NCBI GenBank assembly: GCA_001643675.2
Contig: LSRY02000041.1
Location: 2,501 to 66,500, forward strand
Length of the DNA stretch: 64,000 nucleotides
From: Monocercomonoides exilis
Taxonomy: Eukaryota; Preaxostyla; Oxymonadida; Polymastigidae
Direction: 5' to 3'
The position numbers were made by a program, and so were the translations under genes. Of this stretch, positions 46,820 to 57,734 are shown one piece after another (within the stretch, counting starts at the first letter, position 1; each line of letters begins with the position of its first letter). The notes below the pieces were generated by a model. It worked only from the letters and a program-made list of their open reading frames with translations, ran no database searches and had not been told where the DNA came from.

Positions 46820-47632
46820 CCTTTGGAACTTTAAAAGTTATTTGATCTTTGTTTTGAAAACGTTAATTTTGAATGATTGATCGATAACTTTATAAAAAAA
46901 CTCGATAACATGCACATATGCATTCGATCAAAATTCAATGTTTCAAAATGAATTGATTTGATTGTTCAACATTCTAAATAAATATAAGTGAAATTTTTGT
47001 AAAAGAACATTTATAATTTTCTAAATAAAATTGTACATATTTTTATGAATTGTTTTCAAGGAAACTGAAAAGAGATAATCGACAATTTAAAAACTTAAGA
47101 TTGAATCATATTTCTCGAAATATTCAAATGTGGTTATTCGTTTTTTGATATGTTTTATTTCTAACGAAAGAAATTGAAATGTTCAAAATTTTGTGCATAT
47201 AAAGTTTTCCTTGCACAGAGAATGCTAATAGAAAAATCAACATATTCAAATTGATTACTGTCAAACTTTGAAACATTCAAAAGTATGTTTTTTTCACAAT
47301 AAAAACAATCTCGTATGTTTTATCGTGTCAAGAGTGGAATTCTCAAGTTCGAATAAAATATTAATCAAATATCTAAATTAAACAATGATAAGACCTGCAG
47401 CTCTTGTTCATTTGAAATAAACAAATTGGTACTAAAATCTTTCAAAGATTTGTTTTTGCAGTTAGAAAGAATATGAAGAATTTAATGACTATTCATGAAA
47501 AAGTCGAAATAAAAGTCAAATATTCTTCAGAACAATTATCTTAGAAGAGTTTTCATTCAGTTGAGCTGTATTACATAAAGATTGATTTTCAATTATTGCA
47601 ACTAAACATTTCAAGTGAAAAAGATGATTATG

Positions 47633-48190
47633 AAAATTTTTAATTAAGGGATTGATCACAAATAATTTTTTGATGAAATTTATGTTGAAATATCATAAAA
47701 CTGCTCCACCCAAAAGTGTTGTTTTTAAATGTTATTTATGATAATTTTGTTGAAATTAAGAAAATCATAAAACTGAAGCAGGCGTTTTTTTACACTTATG
47801 CCAGAAAAAGGTGTAAATAATATTGGCTTTGTTTATATGACAGTTTTACTCAAAAATGGTGAGGTGTGAAATCTATAGAAAAAAAAGAGTTCTCATTGTT
47901 TAAAAATAACCAAAAATATAAAAAAGAAAAGTTTAATAGCAACATCAACAAGAAAAACTATCAAATTCAAAAGCTCGTGGAAATACGAGCATGTCTTTGA
48001 TCGCATTTGTAAAATAAAAATTTCAAGATCTTTTTAGTAAAATGGTAAAAGCAAAAAAATATTCTCGGAAATAGTAAATAATGATGTTTTAAAGGTTTAT
48101 GTTTATTTTTCTTTATTTGCAAATGCTTAAAAAACCAGAAAATTTTAGGTACCAATAAAAAAAATAGGTACCAATAAAAATATGACCCTA
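47633..48190 (-). repeat. Right terminal inverted repeat of the 8.35 kb element
   Basis: Reverse complement of 39844-40601 without the 199 bp insertion. Its outermost bases (CTA on the plus strand, TAG on the minus) act as the stop codon of the gene C remnant. Confidence 0.9.
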
Positions 48191-48361
48191 ATCAAACAGT
48201 TCAATTTGCTCTGGTTCATCAGAATTCTCCTTTTCAAGTCTTTCAAAGCATCTGCAGACAACATCTTCGAATCCTTCTTCCTCAAGCGCTTCGAATATCT
48301 TTTTTCTCTCCTTTTTTCTTTTTCCAATGTCAAATTCTTTTCCTCTTTTCTCGACGTTGTA
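48188..48361 (-). pseudogene. 3' tail of expanded family gene C, cut off by the 4.35 kb element
   Basis: The minus strand reads NVEKRGKEFDIGKRKK, ERKKIFEALEEEGFEDVV, then CRCFERLEKE and EQIELFD, the family's C-terminal region (compare RKVFVKQEEEGYEDII in gene A). The upstream part of the gene resumes at 52720 on the far side of the 4.35 kb element. The TAG that ends the frame is contributed by the outermost bases of the 8.35 kb element, so the original C-terminus is probably lost. Confidence 0.75.
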
Positions 48362-51300
48362 CAATGAGTAAAATACACGTAACAAGGTAAAAAACCCGGA
48401 ATTTTTATTAAAATTCATATATCTCGACAAGTTTCAAAAATAAAATTATAATAATTCACACATTCATGCATCAGTTTATAACACATCTAACCATATTGAA
48501 ATTTTTATTTGTTGTGCTGTATTTATGAAGAAATAAATAATTTTTATTTTTGAAAATTTGACTTTTAATAATTTTTTTTGTTTCAACAAAACGATTCAGT
48601 TCATCTTTTATGCATGTAACATATTTTTTCTATGCAATAAACAATTCTGGTTATTTTTTATTTTCTGCAATTTGCTCTTTACAACGGAATGAAAATCTGC
48701 CATTTTTGAAAATTCATTACCAATGGGATAACTTAAAAAATATTTTTGGCTAAACACAAAAACATCCAAGTGAATTTAACACATTCATTAATTAATACTA
48801 TAGTAATATAAAATTTCTTTATTGATGAAATGTGAAATGATTCAGTGAAGATACCAATAAATATATATTATTTGTTTTTCAATGATAATGATCATAAAAA
48901 ATCATCAATTATAAAAACTACAGATTGTGCAAAAAATACCGGACATAGCAAAAAATACCTGACAAAAATAAAAAATAAGGTTTGATCAAAAAGAGTAAAT
49001 ACAAAATAATTACAAATATATTCTCATTTGAATTTTTAATACAGTATTTTTGTTGTTATTCATGATTGAGAAAAAATAACATCTTTTATTATTTATGGGA
49101 CATTTTTCTGAACAGAAATATCATTTCTTAAAATTTTGCAAACAAATGGAGTTAAAAACTTCCAAAATTATTGTTTGATGAGATAAAACTTCGAACAAAT
49201 AACGTACGATTCAAAAAAAGGAAGAAACGGTTTCTATTTTTGATTTATATTCAAAATAAAATAATTCTTTATCTTCGTGCACTGAAAATCGAATCACGTG
49301 GAGAATTAATAATAACATATGAACAGTAAGTTTTCTTGGAGCATAGTATAGATACAGGCATCAAATGATTTGTCACATATTTGATCGTTCTTTTTCTATG
49401 AATCAACAAACGTGAATGGAAGTGCACTATTTTGACTTGTTACTATTGTGACTTACTAGTTCATTCAAACGCTATTCATCTGAAAATGTATCTATTCCTT
49501 TGTGGAAAATCTTTTTTATCAGATAAAATACTGTTTATTCATAAAATTGTTGTGGAGTTTAATGGAAATTATTGAAACAATCAATTTTATGTTTAAGTGA
49601 CATTCACATTTGTTTTCCTTTTTTTGCAAAAATATTTGTTTTGTTAACCTTTAATTTACGCTTTCAAAATTGAATACTCTTTTGTTAATTGAAGCAATGT
49701 CAATTCATTTTTCTTGAAAAATATTACACGATTGCACAATGAATATAGAAAATAATAACTTTTCCATCAAAATTAATTAAAAAGAGGTTGAAGCATCAGT
49801 TTCCAATTCAAAGAAAAATCCTAATATTCAAATAAACTATTTTTCCTATTTATTCCAAAAATAAGATAAAATATTTTACATAATTCAGAAAAATAAAAAT
49901 AATAGTGAAAAAGAACAAAGATAAAAATACAAGATGCATATAAAATTATCTTTCTTCATAAACAAATAATTGTTGAATAATATGGATAATCCTCCTGTTT
50001 CTCGATAACTTTGTCAAATGATTTTCTTCAGTCAACATTATAATCATTACTGGAATTGAATCCACTTCTTATTCAAACCTCTCTGACTTTTCTTCTCTTT
50101 TTTCCACCCTTTTCATCATCACGCTACCCTTTGCCTCGTCTGCCCTCTTCCAACAGACACAGGGCTCCCTCACAGTCTCTGCCCTCGCACTCGCCCACAA
50201 CTCCACAAATCAAATCACCCCCATCCTCTTCCACCTCTCCGAAAACTCCCCTTCCCTCAACCTCAACACAACCACCATCACCGGAACAACCTCCATAACA
50301 ATAAAAACTCCCCTCTTCTTCCTCACTGCTGGCTCCCTCGCCCTTAACCACACAGCAATCACCAGTCTCGCCCTCAACAGCCAAAGCATCTTCCACCTCA
50401 CCTCCCTCACCGCTCCCCTCACCCTCAACTCCTCCAACATCACCGACATCACCTCCATAGCCTCACCCGCCAGCTGTGTCCTCTCCTCTGCCACCTCCCC
50501 TGCCCTCTCCATCTCCCTCGCCAACTGCACCATCACCAACATCAACTCAGAACAGTTGAGCCAACAGACTGCCACAGATGGCGGGTGCATCTCATTCGCC
50601 TCATCTACCCCTTCCAACTCGTTTTCAGTGAACAACACCATATTCAGAGGTTGCTGTTTGTTTTAGGATGAGAATGAAGGTTCAATCCGATACAATTGAG
50701 TAAGAAGAATATAATTCTTATGAAAGTTCCTTGAAAAATGTGCGACGAAATCATTATTGATTACTGGAATAATGCTTTTTAATATTTTTGTTCCAAAGAA
50801 TTTTATTAGAGAAATCACTTCGATGGTTGAATCAAGCACTCAAAATGGCGAACTGCATACGATGAACTGCGTAATAAATGTGATTGAATAGAAGCGAAGA
50901 ACAATATAATTTTCCTCAATTGCATCGACAGGGAAGATGTTTGAACAGAAATTAGTGACGATTTTCGAAGAAAAATCATCAGTCTCATTGTTTTCGTTTT
51001 CGCATTCGTCAGAATGTGAATCAATGAAAAAAGAATGAGAACACAGAACAAAGGAGTAAATTGATTTGTGAAATGATTTTTGTTAGATGGAAAACTTTAC
51101 AAAAAATTTAAAAGTTTTGTAAAGATAAATCATTTGCAACCATTCAAAAGCTCATATTAATTAACTTCAACATTTGGTCAACAAAATTATTGGTTATTAA
51201 CTTCAAGACATGGTGATTAATCTTAAAAAAAGCACTATTAGATGAGGAATTCTCCAAATAATTAATTACACATCTTAATATAAGGTTTATGGATTTGCTG

Positions 51301-52719
51301 ATCTCAATGAATCAAAAAGCAATTTTTTTATATTTTCTTTCATTTATTCGTTATCACAAAAGTTCTTTTAAAAAATGAAGGAAAATATTGAAGCATTGCA
51401 AAATGGATTGTCTGGAAGTATTTTTTGTTTCTATTTATCAATCATGATGGCTTTGTATGTTTTCTTTTTTGCTTGAATACAATTACTTCTGATAAATGAA
51501 AGTTTTGATCTTTGAATCATTCTATCATCCTAACAATGTTTATTTTAATGTTTGAGTTACATCTTTTTTTTTCCGTTTATTTCATCACCGTTGTTTTTTG
51601 TTTTTGAACTTGTTTGATTTCTATGTGATCGCTAATTTTTGTGTTGCGTATAATGAAAAATATCGCAAATTTTCATGATTTTGTTGTCTTTGAAGATTTA
51701 ATCCTAATATTTTTGAATGTTTTTTCATTGATATTCCTCTTATATTGTTTTTTTTAATAGTTGAAATGTTACCAGTTAAGTGGTTTTTTGATTTCGGAAC
51801 AAATTTTGAATTTGAACATTTTTTGAAAAATATATCGTCTTTCATATGTTTATTTTTTTTTTTTTTTTCATCACGTATATGTTTCATTTCGTTCTCAAAA
51901 TAAAACATTTTTGTTGTTTTCGTTATATTTTAATGCATATAAAATAATTTTGTAACATTTTCAGAAAAATAATACAAAGAAAATGCAATATAAATATGAA
52001 TTAATGGAAAAAAAGAATAAAAATATTAATAAATTGCTTTATGGGTTTTATTCAAAAGTTTGAAAAACAGAAATGTGGATAGAAATAATTATCAGCTCAA
52101 TTTATACACTCAGACATATGCGCATTTCATCGAAATAAAAAATTCACAAAACCCATTATAGTTAATGTTGTCCGGTATTTTTTGCGATGTCCGGTATTTT
52201 ATACACAATCTATAATTACATTTTTGAAATGAATATAGAATTATTAGAAATTTCAACTATGTAGTAATTTTATATAACTATCATATTTATTATTGCATGT
52301 GTTGAATTCACATGTATGCTTATGAGTTTGGAAAAAAATATTTTTGTAGTTATCCCATTGACTGTGAATTTTTGAAAATGACAGATTTTCATTCCGTTGT
52401 AAAGAGCAAATTGCAGAAAATAAAAAATAACCAGAATTGTTTATTGCATAGAAAAAATATGTTACATGCATAAAAGATGAACTGAATCGTTTTGTTGAAA
52501 CAAAAAAAATTATTAAAAGTCAAATTTTCAAAAATAAAAATTATTTATTTCTTCATAAATACAGCACAACAAATAAAAATTTCAATATGGTTAGATGTGT
52601 TATAAACTGATGCATGAATGTGTGAATTATTATAATTTTATTTTTGAAACTTGTCGAGATATATGAATTTTAATAAAAATTCCGGGTTTTTTACCTTGTT
52701 ACGTGTATTTTTCTCATTG
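48362..52719. mobile_element. 4.35 kb long-TIR element with a captured surface-protein fragment, no transposase
   Basis: The inverted repeats are perfect, as far as I can compare, over 330 bp (48370-48699 and 52382-52711: AATACACGTAACAAGG...), extend outward with one mismatch to CAATGAG, and continue inward with weaker similarity to paired sub-terminal motifs: TACCGGACA and TACCTGACA at 48937-48964, and TGTCCGGTA twice at 52169-52196. The inside holds a GC-rich coding fragment (50043-50666) and otherwise AT-rich DNA (48966-50042, 50667-52168) with no gene. It splits family gene C. No clear target duplication. Non-autonomous; its mobilising enzyme is unknown, and its ends differ from the 8.35 kb element's. 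Confidence 0.75.
50043..50666 (+). pseudogene. Surface-protein-like coding fragment inside the 4.35 kb element
   Basis: An open frame (phase of 50109, ending at TAG 50664) far richer in C and G than the surrounding DNA. It encodes Thr/Ser/Asn/Leu-rich strand-and-turn sequence with many Asn-x-Ser/Thr sites (NTTTITGTTSITI, LNSSNITDITSIA, ANCTITNINS, DGGCISFAS, NNTIFRGC), like the beta-helix modules of the giant surface protein and ending in the same kind of NTIF-x-GC turn. It has no convincing start, signal peptide or membrane helix, so it is a fragment. Codon choice (C-ending) differs from the giant gene at 19613, implying a different parent gene. Confidence 0.65.
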
Positions 52720-53895
52720 CAATCTTCTTCTTCTTCTTTGCTCATCTTTTCACACAGCTTGTTTGAAAGTGTTCGAAAAAAGTTCAAAGTGTCACAAATT
52801 GAATAGTTGCCAAATGTCTGCATGAAGAAATCATCCAAAAACATATTTACAGCTCCACAACTCAGTAAGTCACTGACTGTCAACTTCTCATCTTCCGCAA
52901 TCAAATGAATTGTTACCTGGCATCTTAATGCAATCTCGCTGCAATTGTTCTTAGCTTCATAATACACGCCAGCAATGCATTCAATTAATTTTTGACTTTG
53001 ATCTCTCTGAAAACTGTTTGCTAAGCAGAAGTTATTTAACAAGCCCAACCATCCCTTCATTACCCACACTTCCATCATTTTATTCCCCTCTTCTTTTCTC
53101 TTCCATTCATCGCTTCTTTTCAGCTCTTCCAGTTCTCTTTTCGCTTCTCCCACTAAATGTAGCTCATTCACAATTGTGTCTTCAAGTTCTTTTTCTTTTA
53201 GAATCCTGTTAATCAAAAATCTCCAAGCCGACAGATATGCCAGTCGTGTCAGATTGCGATGCTTTTGATTATAGCATATTATTTCTTTTATCTCATTCAA
53301 ATACAATTCTTTCTTCAGGTGCTTTAGAAATCAACAAAGATATGGAAAAAATAACAATTTCATCAGATTAGGAATGGAACCACTCATACTGAACATTCGC
53401 TTGCATTACTCAAAGCATGAAAGGCAACCTCCACATCTTTTTTGTTTTTCTCTTTTTCCTCCCTTTGCGACACAACTTTCAAAAGCTGAGACAAGCAGAT
53501 TTGAAGAACTCTGTTTGGCAAATTGGAATAATAGCTATGCAGCATCAGATAGCATTCGCAAAGATCGATCATCACATTTTCATTCTTTCCTTCTTTCACC
53601 TTTTTATTCTCATTACAAATCATCTTTTCGAATCCTGTGCATAGCGAAGAAGGTTCAAAAGATAGTGTTGAAATTCTTTTCGGCACTTTCCAATGTCCAG
53701 CATGCTTCAACAACAGATGAATATTGCTCAAAGACAACTTCTTTTCTTCAAACATTCCATTCAATTCATCGAAGGTCTTTGTTTTGAAAACAACTTTCAT
53801 GGTGTATTCGTCCATTTCATTCACAATTCTATTCATTTCTTCGATTTTCTGTTTTTGTTCTTCATCATTGCAATAATCAAGCTCAAAAAACAGTT
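52720..53895 (-). pseudogene. Expanded family gene C, 5' part, interrupted by the 4.35 kb element
   Basis: Exon 2 53895-53390 and exon 3 from 53321 down to the element boundary, separated by a 68 bp intron (GTATGA...AAAG). Family landmarks: FFELDYCNDEEQKQKIEEMN, LLLKHAGHWKV, LCECYL, KELYLNEIKEII, RNLTRLAYLSAWRFLINR, ending KEEEEDCNEK at the boundary. The frame then reads into the terminal repeat and stops at 52638; the missing C-terminus is at 48188-48361. A first exon with ATG could not be found upstream of 53895. Confidence 0.82.
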
Positions 53896-54756
53896 CTTCA
53901 ATAAATTACATAAAATTACATTACAGTGTTCAATCAAAAAAAGAACAAAACAAACTTGTGATTTTTTGTTCATTTCCAATCCTTTGTGAAATCTTATTTA
54001 ACTGTTCATTTTAAATTTCCGAGTGGAATTGACCAATAAATTGGAAAATCGAACACATGTTTGGATGAAGTTTTTATTTGTGATTCATAAATAGAATTAA
54101 AATAAATGTATCACCTGTTGCATTGAATATGAAATTCTTTTTTTCTATTATTAAAATTAAACTTAAAAAAATGGGAGAGTGAAAAGAATTGGGACAAAAT
54201 ATTTTGCTTTATGAATTTTGTTCCATTCTTCTCTAACAAATATTTTTCTCAATTTTTGAATTTTTTTGTGATTATTTGCAAAGTTGCGGTTGATTTATAA
54301 TGAAATTATTGTTGAAAAAGTTTGGAACAAATCTCAGTTTTTTTCATAAAAGCGAAAATTTTGTCCCAATTGGCTGATAGTTTTTGAAATCATACACCAT
54401 TTATTATTCAAAATTGGTCAACTCAGTATTCAAAAATGTTAAACTTTTTATTAGAAATTAATAAACTTATTATTCGAAATTAATAAAATTCAGTATTTTT
54501 TAAAAAAAATTTTTTGATAAAATATGATCACTGGCCGAGTGTCAGAAAGTTATTTAAATGTTTTGTTTTTTCATTATTCTTATAAAAGGATGAAAAATTG
54601 AACCCAGATTTTTATTAATTGTGATTAAATTTGAAATTTTTTGATTTTTCAGAAAATAATCATCACCATGGAAATCGGATAATTTTCAAATGAAAAAACC
54701 TAACATTGCTTGACAAAACATCATTCAATCAAAATATTAACAGTTTGCGCAAAAAA
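53896..54756. other. Intergenic AT-rich spacer
   Basis: Upstream of gene C. It would be expected to hold that gene's first exon, but I could not identify one with an ATG and the right phase. Otherwise nothing recognisable. Confidence 0.5.
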
Positions 54757-55005
54757 TGCTGGACATTGCTCAAAATACCGGACAAGATCGTTTTCACAAT
54801 AACTGCAAGAGGAACAATTCTGACTATTTTGCTCAAAACATATCTCATCAGTACAATTAGTTAATAAACGTGGAAGTTTTAAAAGTCTTGTTTATCAACT
54901 TTGTTTGTGCTGATGAGATATATTTTGAGTAAAATAGTCAGAATTGTTCCTCTTGCAGTTATTGTGAAAACGATCTTGTCCGGTATTTTGAGCAATGTCA
55001 GGTAT
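54757..55005. mobile_element. 249 bp hairpin (foldback) element with TACCGGACA ends
   Basis: Two arms of about 100 bp (about 54757-54855 and 54904-55005) are near-perfect inverted repeats around a 50 bp loop. Each arm starts with GGACATTGCTCAAAATACCGGACAA-type sequence (split here by one or two substitutions), matching the sub-terminal motif pair of the 4.35 kb element in sequence and spacing. Probably a MITE relative mobilised by the same enzyme. Confidence 0.75.
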
Positions 55006-55682
55006 TTAATGCGATACCTGAAATAAATTATTAGTTGCATAATAATCAGAAATTCTCTAAAATCCATTTGCAGAAAAAAGATTTGAAAAATTAAATAAAA
55101 ATGATTATAAGAAGAATAATAATTATTAAAAAGCTGGATTATTTTTGGTGCATTTCATATTGAAAACACAAACAGATCAAACAATGAGATAAATCATTAC
55201 TTAACAAATTTCAACATTTGAAACAAATTATTTTGTTTTATTAAGTGCGTACCATTCAACTATTTCCTATTATGATCTCAATTTTTTTTTTCTAAGTTTT
55301 TTCTCTTTTTTAAAATACAAAAAATTTGGTTCATTTCGTATAAAAAGATACTTTTTTTTTTAAAAAAAAATTATTGTTTCAAAGAATGGTTATTCCTTTA
55401 TTGAAAAATTGGAATTGAAATACAATAGAAAGTTAATCTTTAAAATACAGAACAATATCAGAAAGAATGAATATGTTCTGGTGAAAATGACAGAAAAGAA
55501 GGTGCTTTCAACAGGAGTTTCTTTTATCAAAGAAACAAAAATACCGTTAAAATAAAAATTGATCAAACTAATAGATTTTGACTTTCCTTTTATCACAGCT
55601 TTATTCCCCATCAATCCGTTAATATGTAAATCTCAAAAATTTAAATTTACAAAGCACAATAACATTATTATATTCTTTTTAT
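55006..55682. other. Spacer downstream of the tryptophanase gene
   Basis: AT-rich, no supported gene. It marks the boundary between the repeat-rich subtelomeric zone and the ordinary genes that follow. Confidence 0.5.
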
Positions 55683-57500
55683 TTATTCCTTGAAACCTTC
55701 AGGATATATTGGAGCCAATCCCGATTGGAAGTGCCTCAATTTCAGATTCTTTCCTCTAGTGATCACAACTTTTGGTATTGTATGTCTTTCTCTGTACAAC
55801 AATCCCATTGCCTTTGCTGTGTAAGTGATATGCTCTTCCGAAAGTGTGTTTCTGGTAACGGCAAGACGAACAAGATTGACAATTCCTTTTCTCTCTTCCT
55901 CTGTCTTCAGATCCCATTCAAATGCAAATGCACCCAATTCGCATGCTCTTATTCCAAACCTGCGGATCATTTCAATTGTCAGCCCAACACCTGCAAAGTC
56001 CTCAATTGGCATCATTGGCTTTCCATCCTCTGTGGTGAAGAACTTGTTAACATCAATGAAAGCAGCATGACCTCCTGGTGGAAGAATAACAGGAACACCT
56101 TCATCGTGCATCTTCATCACAAGTGACTGAACTTGGGCAATTCTGTGCTCCAAATAAGGCAGACGTGTTGTCTGATACAAGCCTGTTGCAAGTGCCATGA
56201 TATCTCTGCCTGACATAGCTCCATAAGAATCATTTCCGTACATCAAAATTTGTTTCTCCTTCATTCTCACACCCAGATCTCTCTCTGGTGATGTATACTT
56301 TTGATAGAACATTCCCTGATCGCGGAACGTCAGAATACCACCCATGTTGCACAATCCATCCTTCTTTGCAGAAAGGGTGAATCCATCACAATACGAAAAC
56401 ATCTCTTTCACAATCTCAGGAATGGACTTTGTTGAATAACCCTCTTCATATTTGTAGATGAAAAATGCATTCTCAGCAAAACGTGCAGCATCATACCAAA
56501 GTGGAATTCCGTACTTCTTAGAAATGGCTGAACATTCCTTCATGCATTTCATGGAAACAGGTTGACCGGCTCCAGTATTATTTGTGATTGTAAGAAGAAT
56601 CAATGGCACATTGGCAGGTCCTTCTTTTTCGATCAATTCAACAAGACGGTTCAAGTCAATATCTCCTTTGAATGTGTTCTTCTTTCCAACATCCTTAGGA
56701 TCAAATGGATCGTTGAAGTTTGGTGCAAATAAGTTAACTGGCTGAATTTTATTATTTCTGGCATGAGCCTCAGTTGTATCAAACCAACCATTTGAAGGAA
56801 TCACAAAACGAGTATCTTTTCCTTCGGATCTTTCTGTGAGAATTTCTCGAAGTGTGCTGTAAAGAATGTTTTCTGCACATCTTCCTTGTGGGGTAATGAA
56901 GAAATTCGGACTTAAAAATGAAAAAATTTTCATATATAAAAAATTCTAAAAATCAAAAATGTTGTTACAAACTGTTCAAGCTGATATTTGCCAGAATTAA
57001 CAAATCCTCCTCTTTTGTCCTCTTCCGTTGGAGGTAACCAAGTATCATTTGGCTGATCAATAATAACTTTCTCAACAAGACGTTTCTGATCATCTCCTCG
57101 TTCAAAGATATCGCGAACAGCATCTTGAAGAGCATAGTAACCATGATTTCTTCCGTAAGCTTAAATTTTAATAGAAGCATGACATTAATGCAATAAACAA
57201 GAACAAAAGTGAAAATATATGGTAGTAAAATTTCAAACATTCATCAGCTCTAAACATTGCTGCCCACTGAACGTCTGTCATGGCAGATGAACCACTATCA
57301 GACAAATAGTCAACAATCAGCATTCCAGCAGGGAAGGAGAATGGATTGTATTCTGTCCGTTTAAGCATTTCCCCTCTTTGCTCAGGAGTAGTGCAATGTG
57401 TTCCTCTTACAACAACGCTAGTAAATGCGGGTACTGGACATCCAACATCTCCACGAATAGCTTTCTCCATTTTGTTACAAACGATCAAATTTGATCTCAT
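55683..57500 (-). CDS. tnaA: Tryptophanase (tryptophan indole-lyase), three exons
   Basis: Pyridoxal-phosphate enzyme of the beta-eliminating lyase family that splits tryptophan into indole, pyruvate and ammonia. Exons 57500-57239, 57159-56973 and 56910-55683; introns of 79 bp (GTTTGA...TAAG) and 62 bp (GTTTGT...TAAG). The joined product is 558 residues; starting at the second Met (57470) gives 548. Landmarks: DYLSDSGSSAMTDVQWAAM, ITPQGRCAEN, FDTTEAHA, TITNNTGAGQP, DAARFAENAF and SAKKDGLCNMGG, whose second Lys (about 333) should bind the cofactor. LRHF near the C-terminus and a Leu rather than Arg in RACELG fit tryptophanase rather than tyrosine phenol-lyase. Longer than E. coli TnaA (471), with extra segments in exon 2 and after the cofactor site. 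Known also from Trichomonas and generally viewed as bacterial in origin; here it carries introns, so it is a settled nuclear gene. Confidence 0.93.
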
Positions 57501-57734
57501 ATATAACTCACATGATCATAAGGAAATAGTGAAACATTATGAGAAAGTATTTTTTGTATTTAATGAACTAAAATTAAAATATTGCAACATTTGCTATCGT
57601 AATCAGAACATATTGTTAACCTTAATTATTATTAAAAAGAAAAATACCAAAATTTTGCAAAATTGAGATCATTAAGATATATTTGCTTGAAATATCCGAT
57701 TGGGAAATCTAATAAAATTTAATACATTGAACAG
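57501..57734. promoter_or_regulatory. Divergent intergenic region between tnaA and the 57735 gene
   Basis: 234 bp separate the two divergently oriented start codons, so both promoters must lie here or overlap the genes. The sequence is about 75% AT with no motif I can name with confidence. Confidence 0.5.

Larger units (their letters stand above)
39844..48190. mobile_element. 8.35 kb long-TIR Merlin-type transposon carrying gene fragments
   Basis: Bounded by near-identical inverted repeats: left arm 39844-40601 (758 bp, including a 199 bp insertion) and right arm 47633-48190 (558 bp); both begin TAGGGTCATATTTTTATTGG. Inside are a serine-rich broken gene (41164-42939), a broken surface-protein fragment (43019-43760), an 18 bp minisatellite and a full-length DDE transposase gene (45539-46819), all on the minus strand. 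No obvious target-site duplication. The near-identity of the arms argues for recent movement or arm-to-arm conversion. Typical Merlins are 1.5-3 kb, so this one is unusually large. Interior stretches 40602-41163, 43761-45050 and 46820-47632 show nothing recognisable. Confidence 0.8.

Noticed and set aside
39825-48205. Target-site duplication around the 8.35 kb element
   Set aside because: Direct flanks (TGAGAAAAA left, ATCAAACAG right) do not match over 8-9 bp; I claim none.
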